From contig NZ_QUHC01000002.1 of assembly GCF_003479425.1 (NCBI RefSeq), positions 840,577 through 904,576 of the forward strand: a stretch of 64,000 nucleotides of DNA, written 5' to 3'. A program made the position numbers and the translations under genes. This stretch comes from Odoribacter sp. AF15-53 (GTDB lineage: Bacteria > Bacteroidota > Bacteroidia > Bacteroidales > Marinifilaceae). The stretch's first letter is position 1, and each line of letters starts with the position of its first letter. Shown piece by piece: positions 37,176 through 45,329 of this stretch. The notes beneath the pieces were generated by a model. It was not told the DNA's origin. It ran no database searches and saw nothing but the letters and a program-made list of their open reading frames with translations.

Positions 37176-38240
37176 CTACCCTTTCTTAACCATTGTCAAA
37201 ATTTCATCCGTGTATTCACCCAATGCTGGACCTATCAACTGGTAAACTCCGGGAGAATGTAAATTCAATTCTATTAATACAACTTGCGAGTCCTCATCCA
37301 CAGTAAAATCCCACCCCACAATACGTGTATAAGGCAATTGCAAATGCATTTCTTTCGCCTTTCGAACAATCTCTTCATATTGCGGAACTTGTATCCCCTC
37401 GTATTTGACCCCGAAATCATTGTAATCATATCTACCCGTTGGTTTTATACTATACGCCGGGGCTTTCAATCTTCCGTCCGGACTTATCTCACAAAACACC
37501 CCTCCGACAGAAACATTATCAACTAAAGCATCTTTCCGCCCCATCCTCAACAAAGAGGTCAAAACCACAACATCTTCTTCCCGACGAAACGTGGTCAATC
37601 GTACTGTATTCAAAGAAGTAGGATTCAATTTGCTCAATATGGCATGTTGGCGAACCACCTCTTGCACGATATAATTCTTTTTGTATAAATCAAACAACTT
37701 TTGAACAGACAATCCTTTACACGTTGTCATACCGTCAGAGGAAGAAAAACGTATCACGCTCTTTCCTTGGGATGTCTCCATGGCTTGCTTGATCACCGCA
37801 TCTGAAAGATTATTACAGATACTCAAAGCTTCTTCTTTCGCTATAGGCTTTCCTCTTAGATAATAAAAGCCATTAATATTTTTAACTATTGTTTTCGGTT
37901 GAAGCATTTCAGGAAATAACCTCTCCGTGAAATTTTTATCCGCATATGCCTTCGAAACTGTTCGATCATTAAGCATAGGAACAATTTGAGCATAATATAA
38001 CCCCAGAGGAATATATTTAGGAGTAAACACCCCGTTGATTGAAGAATAATATTGATGCCATCGGGGATTTATCCGCTTTCCTAAAAGTTTTTCATAATAA
38101 GAATTTATATCTTCCTTTTCCTCTTTTGACAATTTCTTCAATTTTATCCCGACAATCATCTCTCGGTACATCTTTCTTTTCTGATATTTCACCCATTCCT
38201 TCGTGGCACTTTCTAAAATTTGTTTTACAATATTTTTCAT
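37176..38240 (-). CDS. Sugar-transfer-associated ATP-grasp protein, copy 2
   Basis: 354 residues. Motifs: FSSSDGMTTCKGLS in the nucleotide loop position (less glycine-rich than the other copies), SLNTVRLTTF, LLRMGRKDALVDNVSVGGVFCEI and GWDFTVDEDSQVVLIELN. The N-terminal 130 residues are basic and helical, with RWHQYYSSINGVFTPKYIP, which recurs as RHDWHSFYKGFCGYFDERFIP in copy 3. Copies 2 and 3 are therefore close paralogues. Predicted cytoplasmic ligase acting on a sugar or carrier-linked intermediate. Confidence 0.85.
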   Translation of the reverse strand: MKNIVKQILESATKEWVKYQKRKMYREMIVGIKLKKLSKEEKEDINSYYEKLLGKRINPRWHQYYSSINGVFTPKYIPLGLYYAQIVPMLNDRTVSKAYADKNFTERLFPEMLQPKTIVKNINGFYYLRGKPIAKEEALSICNNLSDAVIKQAMETSQGKSVIRFSSSDGMTTCKGLSVQKLFDLYKKNYIVQEVVRQHAILSKLNPTSLNTVRLTTFRREEDVVVLTSLLRMGRKDALVDNVSVGGVFCEISPDGRLKAPAYSIKPTGRYDYNDFGVKYEGIQVPQYEEIVRKAKEMHLQLPYTRIVGWDFTVDEDSQVVLIELNLHSPGVYQLIGPALGEYTDEILTMVKKG

Positions 38241-38255
38241 ATTAACAAGAATATC

Positions 38256-39332
38256 TTATTTTGCATCAATTCTTTTTATTGGATGAGACTTTACATATTC
38301 TATCACTTCATTAGTCCTTTCTCCAAATAAAGGACCATTATAAATTTGATGGAATTGAATTTCCCCTGAATCAAGATTAATCTCTACAACAATTGGATTT
38401 CCTTCTTTATCAATTGCAAGATCCCAAGCTATTAAATTAGCTAATGCAATTCTTTTATGATTATTTAATGCAAATTCTTTTAGAGCATTGTAACAATTTA
38501 TAATCTGTCCTTTAAAAAGTATTCCAGATGGAGATTCATATACTTTATTCAATTTCTTATCCAAAGCAAAATCATGAAGTCGACCATCATCTTTGATTCC
38601 TACAAGAATTCCACCTGAAGAAAGATTATCAACATGCATACCCTTAATACCCATTCTCAAAAAAGATGAAAGAACCGTACATTTACCATTTAAATTAAGA
38701 GTGAGCATTCTAATTGTATTTAAAGTATCAAGATTAAAGCGAGATAACTCATCCCCTTCCCTCAAAAAATCTTGAATAATACAATCCCCTTTATTAAAGA
38801 AATCATCATTCTTTATGTCTTTACTATTCAAAAATAACACCTTACGACCGCCACCACTAGCAGTTGATGGTTTAATAATAACATTACAATTCAACAATTT
38901 AACTTTATCAACAACTTCATCAACACTCAATATATTCCAATCATGATCATAACATACGTTATCTATAACATTTATTATCGTATTACATCTATTCCTAGAT
39001 TCAATAAAATTTCCAAGAATTGCTTTATGTTGTAAACAAATAGAATATTTACGCAAGTTAAGAGTATATTCAACAAGACCATTATAAATATCTGAAGGAA
39101 TAAATCTTTCATCAAAATACCCACAAAATCCTTTATAAAAAGAATGCCAATCATGCCTGTGATTACCAGAAACAGATAAATTTTTCCATAAATAATCAAT
39201 TTTCAACTTTTCATTTGACTTCACTTTATCAAAGGCAAACATTTTATTGTATTTAACGGCAACATTTATATACTTCATCGCCCTTCTTTTATAAAGGAGG
39301 TATCCTGCAAGACAAAATATAGACTTTCTCAT
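38256..39332 (-). CDS. Sugar-transfer-associated ATP-grasp protein, copy 3
   Basis: 358 residues. Motifs: IIKPSTASGGGRKVLFL, TLNTIRMLTL, FLRMGIKGMHVDNLSSGGILVGI and AWDLAIDKEGNPIVVEINLDSG. It is the most AT-rich gene of the locus and shares its N-terminal WHSFYKGF segment with copy 2. It lies 15 nt before copy 2 on the transcript. The start at 39332 (MRKSIFC) is plausible; a second ATG follows at residue 19. Substrate unknown. Confidence 0.85.
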   Translation of the reverse strand: MRKSIFCLAGYLLYKRRAMKYINVAVKYNKMFAFDKVKSNEKLKIDYLWKNLSVSGNHRHDWHSFYKGFCGYFDERFIPSDIYNGLVEYTLNLRKYSICLQHKAILGNFIESRNRCNTIINVIDNVCYDHDWNILSVDEVVDKVKLLNCNVIIKPSTASGGGRKVLFLNSKDIKNDDFFNKGDCIIQDFLREGDELSRFNLDTLNTIRMLTLNLNGKCTVLSSFLRMGIKGMHVDNLSSGGILVGIKDDGRLHDFALDKKLNKVYESPSGILFKGQIINCYNALKEFALNNHKRIALANLIAWDLAIDKEGNPIVVEINLDSGEIQFHQIYNGPLFGERTNEVIEYVKSHPIKRIDAK

Positions 39333-39360
39333 GCTAAAGATAATTAATTACAAATTAAAA

Positions 39361-40473
39361 TTATAGTCTTCCCATTTTATAAGACACTTTCCCCTCCCTC
39401 TCTAAATACTTCCATTCTTCATAACAACTTTCAATCTCTTTTTTCCAACCTTTTTTTATAAATAATTGTCCTGTTCTGTCCCAATAATCATTAAATTCAA
39501 CTACAAGTGGACCTTCTGGCGTTATCGCAATATCCCAACCGATAGCTTTTAAATAAGGTACTGATTTCTGAAATTGAAGAATTTCTCTCGTTATTTTGTC
39601 CCAATTTTCAATTAATACTCCTTCCAAAAGAATTTTATTATTAGGATGGTGAGTTATTGATTGTGTTCTTCTCCATCCATCAAAAAGAGTTACATTATAA
39701 ATTTTCCCCGTTTTTATATCAACAGCAGCATCGATATTCCCCCCAGCTCCGGCATTATCAACACAAACCCCTGGTTTCCCAAATTTCATCCATATTGCAA
39801 TAATTTTAGCTTCTCCCAAAGGATGTAGTGTCGTCATAAAACGAACTGTATTAACAGAAGATGAATTAAAAGAATTAAACTGATCGGTTTGATGTATTTT
39901 ACTTTCAAATATAAGTGGTTCATATTCTTTCAATTTATTTCTCAAGTAAAATTTTTCTCCATTAAAAAGATGTAAAACACATTCTGTCTCCATGTATTCA
40001 ATATTATCGACAACTAAAACGCCATCACCATGAGATGTTTCTGTACCTTTTATTACACAAGAATGTACATTTTTCAACTTCAATATTTCTAATACAGAAT
40101 CATAATCATAAGCAATATGGTCATTTTTTATTCTCCCTTCTGGATTATAATAACAATACAACTCTGCTTTTCTAATACCACATGCTTCTAATAATAAATG
40201 AGAAAGATATTTATTACGAGCCAATATATAGTATTTTTTAGGATTCAACAAATCCAAACATGGATGCTGCTCCAAAGCTGTTAAAAATGTCTCTCGAAAT
40301 TCAGGACCTTGCTTTTCGAATTCGAAATCTCGATATTCTTCAATCCTAATCTTTTTTTTCTTTTTGAGATATATAAAATCTTTTAATAAAAAAACTAAAC
40401 TCTTCCCGGACTCTTGATGAGTATCCCAAAGAAATTTTAGAAAACAATTTATCTTATAAAAAAAACGTTTCAT
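39361..40473 (-). CDS. Sugar-transfer-associated ATP-grasp protein, copy 4
   Basis: About 370 residues from the ATG at 40473 (a GTG precedes it). Motifs: CVIKGTETSHGDGVLVV in the nucleotide loop position, SVNTVRFMTTL, WMKFGKPGVCVDNAGAGGNIDAA and GWDIAITPEGPLVVEFND. It is the most diverged of the four copies: a basic KKKKKKIRIEE stretch near residue 40 and VDNAGAGG instead of VDNLSSGG. It lies first of the four in transcription order, right after the dehydrogenase gene. Divergence suggests a different acceptor or donor. Confidence 0.83.
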   Translation of the reverse strand: MKRFFYKINCFLKFLWDTHQESGKSLVFLLKDFIYLKKKKKIRIEEYRDFEFEKQGPEFRETFLTALEQHPCLDLLNPKKYYILARNKYLSHLLLEACGIRKAELYCYYNPEGRIKNDHIAYDYDSVLEILKLKNVHSCVIKGTETSHGDGVLVVDNIEYMETECVLHLFNGEKFYLRNKLKEYEPLIFESKIHQTDQFNSFNSSSVNTVRFMTTLHPLGEAKIIAIWMKFGKPGVCVDNAGAGGNIDAAVDIKTGKIYNVTLFDGWRRTQSITHHPNNKILLEGVLIENWDKITREILQFQKSVPYLKAIGWDIAITPEGPLVVEFNDYWDRTGQLFIKKGWKKEIESCYEEWKYLEREGKVSYKMGRL

Positions 40474-40493
40474 CACCAGACATTTAAAAGTAA

Positions 40494-41708
40494 CTAATCA
40501 CTCCACGCATAATCACGTAAATAAGCAAAACGTTCCGTCAACTTTCCATTTTTAAGTATCGTTGCCCGCTCAATTACATCACTGGATTCCATTCGACCAT
40601 TCAAAATATCTTCTATCACATACTTCACGAGCGTTTTTCCAAAATACTCACTCGTATCCAAGGCCAAAGCGTTGGGTAAAGTATCGACAGCCATAACCGT
40701 GATATTTTTATCAGACGAAAAAGCTTCTTCCTCCTTTTCCGCATAAGGATTATAATCATAAAACGGGTTCTGATGCGTTGACGCACGAAGAGTTGATTGC
40801 ACACTCCCCATGATATCACAAGTAACATCTCCGATAACTTTTATCTTAACCTCCGGATTTCGCAAATCTTCTTTTTTCAAATAAACCGGATCTTCAGGGC
40901 CCCAATAATGGCAAGATATTAAAACATTCGCAACCTTAGCGTAGGGGAAAAAATTGCTCTTATATAAACTGGGACTCGTGTGAAATTCTTCTCGATCAAA
41001 AACTGAAACACCATCCACGTGACACACGATATCAGGCAATTTTACCACAGTATAAACCGGATATTCAAAATCTTCTTCCAAAAACTCTTGCGGTTGAACT
41101 CGTTTTATTCCCACCTCATCCAAAAAATGTTGTGCGCCATGTGAAACCCTTCCGTTACCAGTAACCACGATCTTCAAATAAGAATAAATTGGCTTCTTCG
41201 CTTCTTCCAACATATAGGACAAAGTGAACCGCTTATCAGGTTTAGGCAATTCAAATGTTCTATTTCGAAGTCCGTAAGCACGTAATGTATTATACACCCC
41301 TACAACACCAGCCCACCAACCAAAAGCACATAACCGATGTCCTTTTTCATCAACCAAATACTCGTAATCAGAAAAAGTGATCCCCAATTCCATCATTCTC
41401 TTTAACAAGGGTTTATTATATGGTTGCATCTTTGCGATATGGCCAAAAAAGAAATAATGCTTATTGGGGATTAACGATGCGATATCAGCTTCTTTAATTC
41501 CCAAAAGTACATCACAATCATCTACTCGTTCAACAAGCTCGATTCCCCGACACATATACTCCTCATCAGAAAACGCACGAATATCACTCTTTTGCACTAC
41601 AAATTCACATCCTGGAAATTCATGCACTAAAGCAACAATTTCATCCGGAGTTAAAGCAACTCTATTATCTTCAGGAATTTTTGTTTCTTTTATAAGACCT
41701 ATTTTCAT
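40494..41708 (-). CDS. Alanine/saccharopine dehydrogenase-like NAD(P)-dependent enzyme
   Basis: 404 residues. N-terminal AlaDh/PNT domain with the diagnostic MKIGLIKETKIPEDNRVALTP and a substrate-side FGHIAKMQ; a second Rossmann part with IVVTGNGRVSHGAQHFLDEVG (G-x-G-x-x-x-x-G). The lysine-forming saccharopine dehydrogenase (LYS1-like) branch fits better than alanine dehydrogenase: it has FGWWAGVVGVYNTLRAYG and HCHYWGPED-like SCHYWGPEDP. It would reductively couple or release an amino acid and a keto acid. In a capsule locus full of ATP-grasp ligases it may supply an unusual amino acid or opine; that is inference. Confidence 0.8.
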   Translation of the reverse strand: MKIGLIKETKIPEDNRVALTPDEIVALVHEFPGCEFVVQKSDIRAFSDEEYMCRGIELVERVDDCDVLLGIKEADIASLIPNKHYFFFGHIAKMQPYNKPLLKRMMELGITFSDYEYLVDEKGHRLCAFGWWAGVVGVYNTLRAYGLRNRTFELPKPDKRFTLSYMLEEAKKPIYSYLKIVVTGNGRVSHGAQHFLDEVGIKRVQPQEFLEEDFEYPVYTVVKLPDIVCHVDGVSVFDREEFHTSPSLYKSNFFPYAKVANVLISCHYWGPEDPVYLKKEDLRNPEVKIKVIGDVTCDIMGSVQSTLRASTHQNPFYDYNPYAEKEEEAFSSDKNITVMAVDTLPNALALDTSEYFGKTLVKYVIEDILNGRMESSDVIERATILKNGKLTERFAYLRDYAWSD

Positions 41709-41771
41709 AATATCACCATGTAAATAATACCCTAGTTTTTATATTGACGACATATTCAACTTCAAAACAAT

Positions 41772-43715
41772 TCATTGCCTTCCTATAACGACTCTCTCTC
41801 TTTGATCCAACCTTTCATACACCGAATTCTTCGACTTAAACTCCGGCACCACCTGTTTCATCAACCGTACAGTCTCCTCCACCTTCACCGCTAACGCCAA
41901 TTCGGCTAATTTATCATAAGCACCCACGATCTCGTCCCGACAATACTCTTTCACTCGTGCCACTCGTATTTTGGAATGCCCCGTCGGAATTGTATTTTCT
42001 TCATTACTCAACACCTCTTCATACAATTTCTCCCCGGGACGTAACCCGATAAACTTAATCTTAATATCCTCACCCGGAACGTATCCTGCCAGTCGAATCA
42101 TTCTTTCTGCCAGATCAACGATTTTCACGGGTTCTCCCATGTCAAAAACAAAAATCTGATTACCGGTACTCATTGTAGCTGCATCCATCACCAGACGGCA
42201 AGCTTCAGGAATCGTCATGAAGAAACGTGTTATTCTCGGGTCCGTAACTGTCACCGGACCTCCCTGCTCAATCTGTTTCCGGAAATACGGGATCACACTA
42301 CCGTTACTTCCCAGCACGTTCCCGAAACGAGTAGTCACGAAGCGAGTACATCCCTCAATTTCTCTCCTTTCCAAGGCTACCCCTAAACTCTGCACGTAGA
42401 TCTCGGCCAAGCGTTTGGAGGCTCCCATCACGTTGGTAGGATTTACGGCTTTATCTGTAGAAATCATCACCATCATTTCCACCCCGTACTCCACGCAAAA
42501 ATCTGCCACCAATCTCGAACCGATCACGTTTACCCGCACGGCCTCGCAAGGATTCTCCTCCATTAGCGGCACATGCTTATAAGCGGCCGCATGAAATACT
42601 ACCATCGGGTGATATTTCTCGAAAGCCATTCGCAAACGTTCCTTTTGACGAACATCACCGATAAAAGGCGCGAACTTCAAATCGGGGAATTTTTTTTCCA
42701 ATTCAAGACGAAGTTCGTGCATCGGAGTTTCTGCATTATCAAACAAGACCAAATGACTAACTCCAAAAGTTACTAATTGGCGACATAATTCACTACCGAT
42801 ACTCCCTGCTGCCCCTGTAACCATCACCACTTTATCTGCAAAATTTTTGGCTATCTCTCCCGTATTTATCTGGATCTCATCCCGTCCCAATAAATCTTCT
42901 ACTCGTATTTCACGCACAATTGTCTTTTTCAACCCGTCTCCCAACACATCTATCGGTGGAGACACCAAATTCTTCAACCCGCCATCCTGACAAAAACGAA
43001 CCAATCGATCCGCCTCTTGACGAGCCTCCTCGTGTGAGGGATACAACAAGCCATTAATGTTACATTTCTTCACGAAATGAATAAAATCTTCCTCTCCCTC
43101 AAAATAATAAACCGGTAATTCCGAAATCACACATGATTTCAAATATTTATCCGGATTCACAAAACCCACCACATGATAATGTTTACTGGTATACATCCTC
43201 TTTTTTAACGCCACGCTCTTATCTCCGCTTCCGTACACCAATACTCTCGTCTTCCCCGAGCCATACAGCGAAATCACAAAATCATAAACCAGCACAAGGG
43301 TTACCCGAAAGCCGACTAAAACCACCGTTGTTACGAGAAAATCAAGTAAACAACAGGCAAAAAGATGGTGATCGAACAATCGCAAATCAGACAAAAGAAT
43401 CACTACTCCTAAAAGAACCGCTTTCAAAAGTATGGCAAAACCCATCTTCCCAATACTTTTTATTGATGCATGCCGGATAATGTTCTTGTTCACTCCCAGT
43501 ATCCAGAAAACTAGGAAACTGATCACAACCACCCCCGCCAGAACCACGGCGTAAGCAAATCGGGACAAGTCAACAATAAAATTGTCGACAAAAAGGAGCG
43601 TAACAAACGAACTACCAACCGACAAGAATACATCCACGAAGAGAATAGTCCGGTAATTCACGTATTTTTTCCTTTCACACAGGCTATTACATATCGTGTG
43701 AATTGAAGACTTCAT
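41772..43715 (-). CDS. Membrane nucleotide-sugar 4,6-dehydratase (PglF/CapD/WbpM type)
   Basis: 647 residues. Four N-terminal membrane helices (about 20-150), a first Rossmann-like CoA-binding domain (VLVYGSGDKSVALKKRM), then the SDR catalytic domain from about 300: VTGAAGSIGSELCRQL (NAD-binding), MISTDKAVNPTNVMGASKRLAEIY (T-D-K and M-G-A-S-K active-site segment of this branch) and FGNVLGSNGSVIPYF. It converts a UDP-HexNAc to the 4-keto-6-deoxy form, the first step toward bacillosamine-type sugars. It is the first enzyme gene of the capsule locus after the regulators. Confidence 0.93.
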   Translation of the reverse strand: MKSSIHTICNSLCERKKYVNYRTILFVDVFLSVGSSFVTLLFVDNFIVDLSRFAYAVVLAGVVVISFLVFWILGVNKNIIRHASIKSIGKMGFAILLKAVLLGVVILLSDLRLFDHHLFACCLLDFLVTTVVLVGFRVTLVLVYDFVISLYGSGKTRVLVYGSGDKSVALKKRMYTSKHYHVVGFVNPDKYLKSCVISELPVYYFEGEEDFIHFVKKCNINGLLYPSHEEARQEADRLVRFCQDGGLKNLVSPPIDVLGDGLKKTIVREIRVEDLLGRDEIQINTGEIAKNFADKVVMVTGAAGSIGSELCRQLVTFGVSHLVLFDNAETPMHELRLELEKKFPDLKFAPFIGDVRQKERLRMAFEKYHPMVVFHAAAYKHVPLMEENPCEAVRVNVIGSRLVADFCVEYGVEMMVMISTDKAVNPTNVMGASKRLAEIYVQSLGVALERREIEGCTRFVTTRFGNVLGSNGSVIPYFRKQIEQGGPVTVTDPRITRFFMTIPEACRLVMDAATMSTGNQIFVFDMGEPVKIVDLAERMIRLAGYVPGEDIKIKFIGLRPGEKLYEEVLSNEENTIPTGHSKIRVARVKEYCRDEIVGAYDKLAELALAVKVEETVRLMKQVVPEFKSKNSVYERLDQRERVVIGRQ

Positions 43716-43751
43716 CTATAAAAAGCTATATTCTTCATTAAAAATTCAAAA

Positions 43752-43830
43752 GGAGCGTCCCCTCCGGTATTAAAGCTGGTCCGGCATGAAGTACCGTCGA
43801 GGGAAACGCTATCGCCAGGGGTTGCGCTCC
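43752..43830 (-). other. Structured RNA element between regulators and biosynthetic genes
   Basis: An outer stem pairs GGAGCG-t-CCCC (43752-43762) with GGGG-ttg-CGCTCC (43818-43830). Inside, the minus strand has CCGG-13 bases-CCGG and a GGCGATAGCG region. After the outer stem the minus strand reads TTTTG. It sits between the UpxZ-position gene and the dehydratase gene and could be a terminator or pause that UpxY-type antitermination must overcome. Confidence 0.5.
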
Positions 43831-43846
43831 CGGCATGTGAAGTTCT

Positions 43847-44614
43847 TTATATAAATTCCTTATTTTCATAACGTTCATGGCACATCGTAAACTCCCGTTG
43901 TGCTAAAATACGGAAAGACTTCGCCATGTCATAAACATCATCACCTTCTGTTTTCACAAAACGTTTGATCACCTCTTCTTCCCGTTGTTTCACGGAAACG
44001 GCCAGTCGCACCCGTTCTTCAACCAATCGCTCCTGACCATTAGTTGACAACTCTACTTTTCCAACAACATCCTCGTAAAAACAGAATGCATCCCACCACC
44101 ACCAAGGCATCAAATCGTCACGACCGGCTTTACGGGTAAAGCCCAAAGCTTCATTGATCAAACTACTCGCCAGAAGGCTATTTTCCTTCTCTCCCGTGAA
44201 GTAATAACAATAACAAAGCAAACGGCAGATATTCGGCGTTCTACAAGGCAATACTATCCTATTAGCACCCCAAGGTGTCAATACATCATACGCCGCATCC
44301 AAAGCCGTGTTCAAAAAATTCATGTCCGAATATAACTGGTAAGCATCCATCAAATCGACAATAAAACCGGCACGCACATCCTTGACTAGTTCTTTGTTAT
44401 TTGCCAAAGGTTCTATGATCCGGGCAATCTCTCGTATGCGTTCATGAATACCATACGCATCCCCGAAATCACTTTCCAACCAAGGATACACCCGTACAAT
44501 CGAGTATACAGACAAATAGCCATGCAAGAAGTCTGACAATGTTTGAGAAGGACAATCTCTTATTTCCAACTCGCACGACCGTTTATACAAATCGTGAAAT
44601 AAACTTTTTTCCAT
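43847..44614 (-). CDS. Uncharacterised capsule-locus protein in the upxZ position
   Basis: 255 residues, soluble and helix-rich. I see LHGYLSVYSIVRVYPWLESDFGD, a segment NICRLLCYCYYFTGEKENSLLA that resembles the LLTYCYGEV part of UpxZ proteins, and an unusual PWWWWDAFCFYED tryptophan run. UpxZ proteins are about 160 residues and inhibit heterologous UpxY antiterminators, so this is longer. It directly follows upxY (10 nt), as upxZ does in Bacteroides capsule loci. The assignment is positional plus weak similarity; it could also be an unrelated TPR-like regulator. Confidence 0.5.
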   Translation of the reverse strand: MEKSLFHDLYKRSCELEIRDCPSQTLSDFLHGYLSVYSIVRVYPWLESDFGDAYGIHERIREIARIIEPLANNKELVKDVRAGFIVDLMDAYQLYSDMNFLNTALDAAYDVLTPWGANRIVLPCRTPNICRLLCYCYYFTGEKENSLLASSLINEALGFTRKAGRDDLMPWWWWDAFCFYEDVVGKVELSTNGQERLVEERVRLAVSVKQREEEVIKRFVKTEGDDVYDMAKSFRILAQREFTMCHERYENKEFI

Positions 44615-44623
44615 TATTTTGTA

Positions 44624-45145
44624 TTACTCTATTCTCTCCAAAAACGAACTTGGAATATAAGACGTGGCGATAGAAGCCACTCCTTCCAAACGGATGATCA
44701 CCCGTTTGTGCCCTTTCAAACGTACTAGTTCACCCTCTAACCCTTGCAGAGGGCCCTTAATAACTCTCACTCGATCACCCCGTTTAAGATTCTTATTCAA
44801 CACTTCAATACCATTCGTCGAAAAATCCAAAAGGAACATGAAATCTTCCATTTGCTTATCGGGAACAATTAGCGAGTGTCGGCCCTCTATATCCTTCAGG
44901 TAAACCACGTTCAACATGTGATCATTAATTAAGGAAAAACTCGTTGCCTTATCCGTCCGAATAAAGATCATCCCGTGAATCAAAAGAACTCGAATCTTTT
45001 TGCGACCTGCAGGAGTATCACGAACTAACTCCTCCTGGGGTAAAAAATTTTCAATTCCCAGTGTATCTAACTTTTTCTTTATTAAAAGTTCCTGATTTAC
45101 TCGTGTATAAGCAACGTACCAATTTATTTTGTTATTAGCAACCAT
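44624..45145 (-). CDS. UpxY family NusG-like transcription antiterminator
   Basis: 173 residues. NGN domain (1-105) with WYVAYTRVNQELLIKKKLDTLG and ENFLPQEELV, then a KOW motif GDRVRVIKGPLQGLEGELVRLKG (split here in description: residues about 123-145). UpxY proteins ride on RNA polymerase in the leader of their own capsule operon and prevent premature termination. It is the first gene of the locus, about 185 bases downstream of the inverted-repeat promoter segment, leaving a leader long enough for antiterminator loading. Confidence 0.9.
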   Translation of the reverse strand: MVANNKINWYVAYTRVNQELLIKKKLDTLGIENFLPQEELVRDTPAGRKKIRVLLIHGMIFIRTDKATSFSLINDHMLNVVYLKDIEGRHSLIVPDKQMEDFMFLLDFSTNGIEVLNKNLKRGDRVRVIKGPLQGLEGELVRLKGHKRVIIRLEGVASIATSYIPSSFLERIE

Positions 45146-45329
45146 CTATCTTTTTTATCTTTTTCACGAACAATCACGACATACTCATGTTCTAAACTTA
45201 CGATACGCCCGGATGCGCTTCGCGCATTAACCCTATCACGAGTCTCGATTTATTGCCATGTGTTTCATACGCTTACTTAAAACAGCAACAACGCACGAAA
45301 GCTGTTTGCATAACGTCATTTTAAATTAA

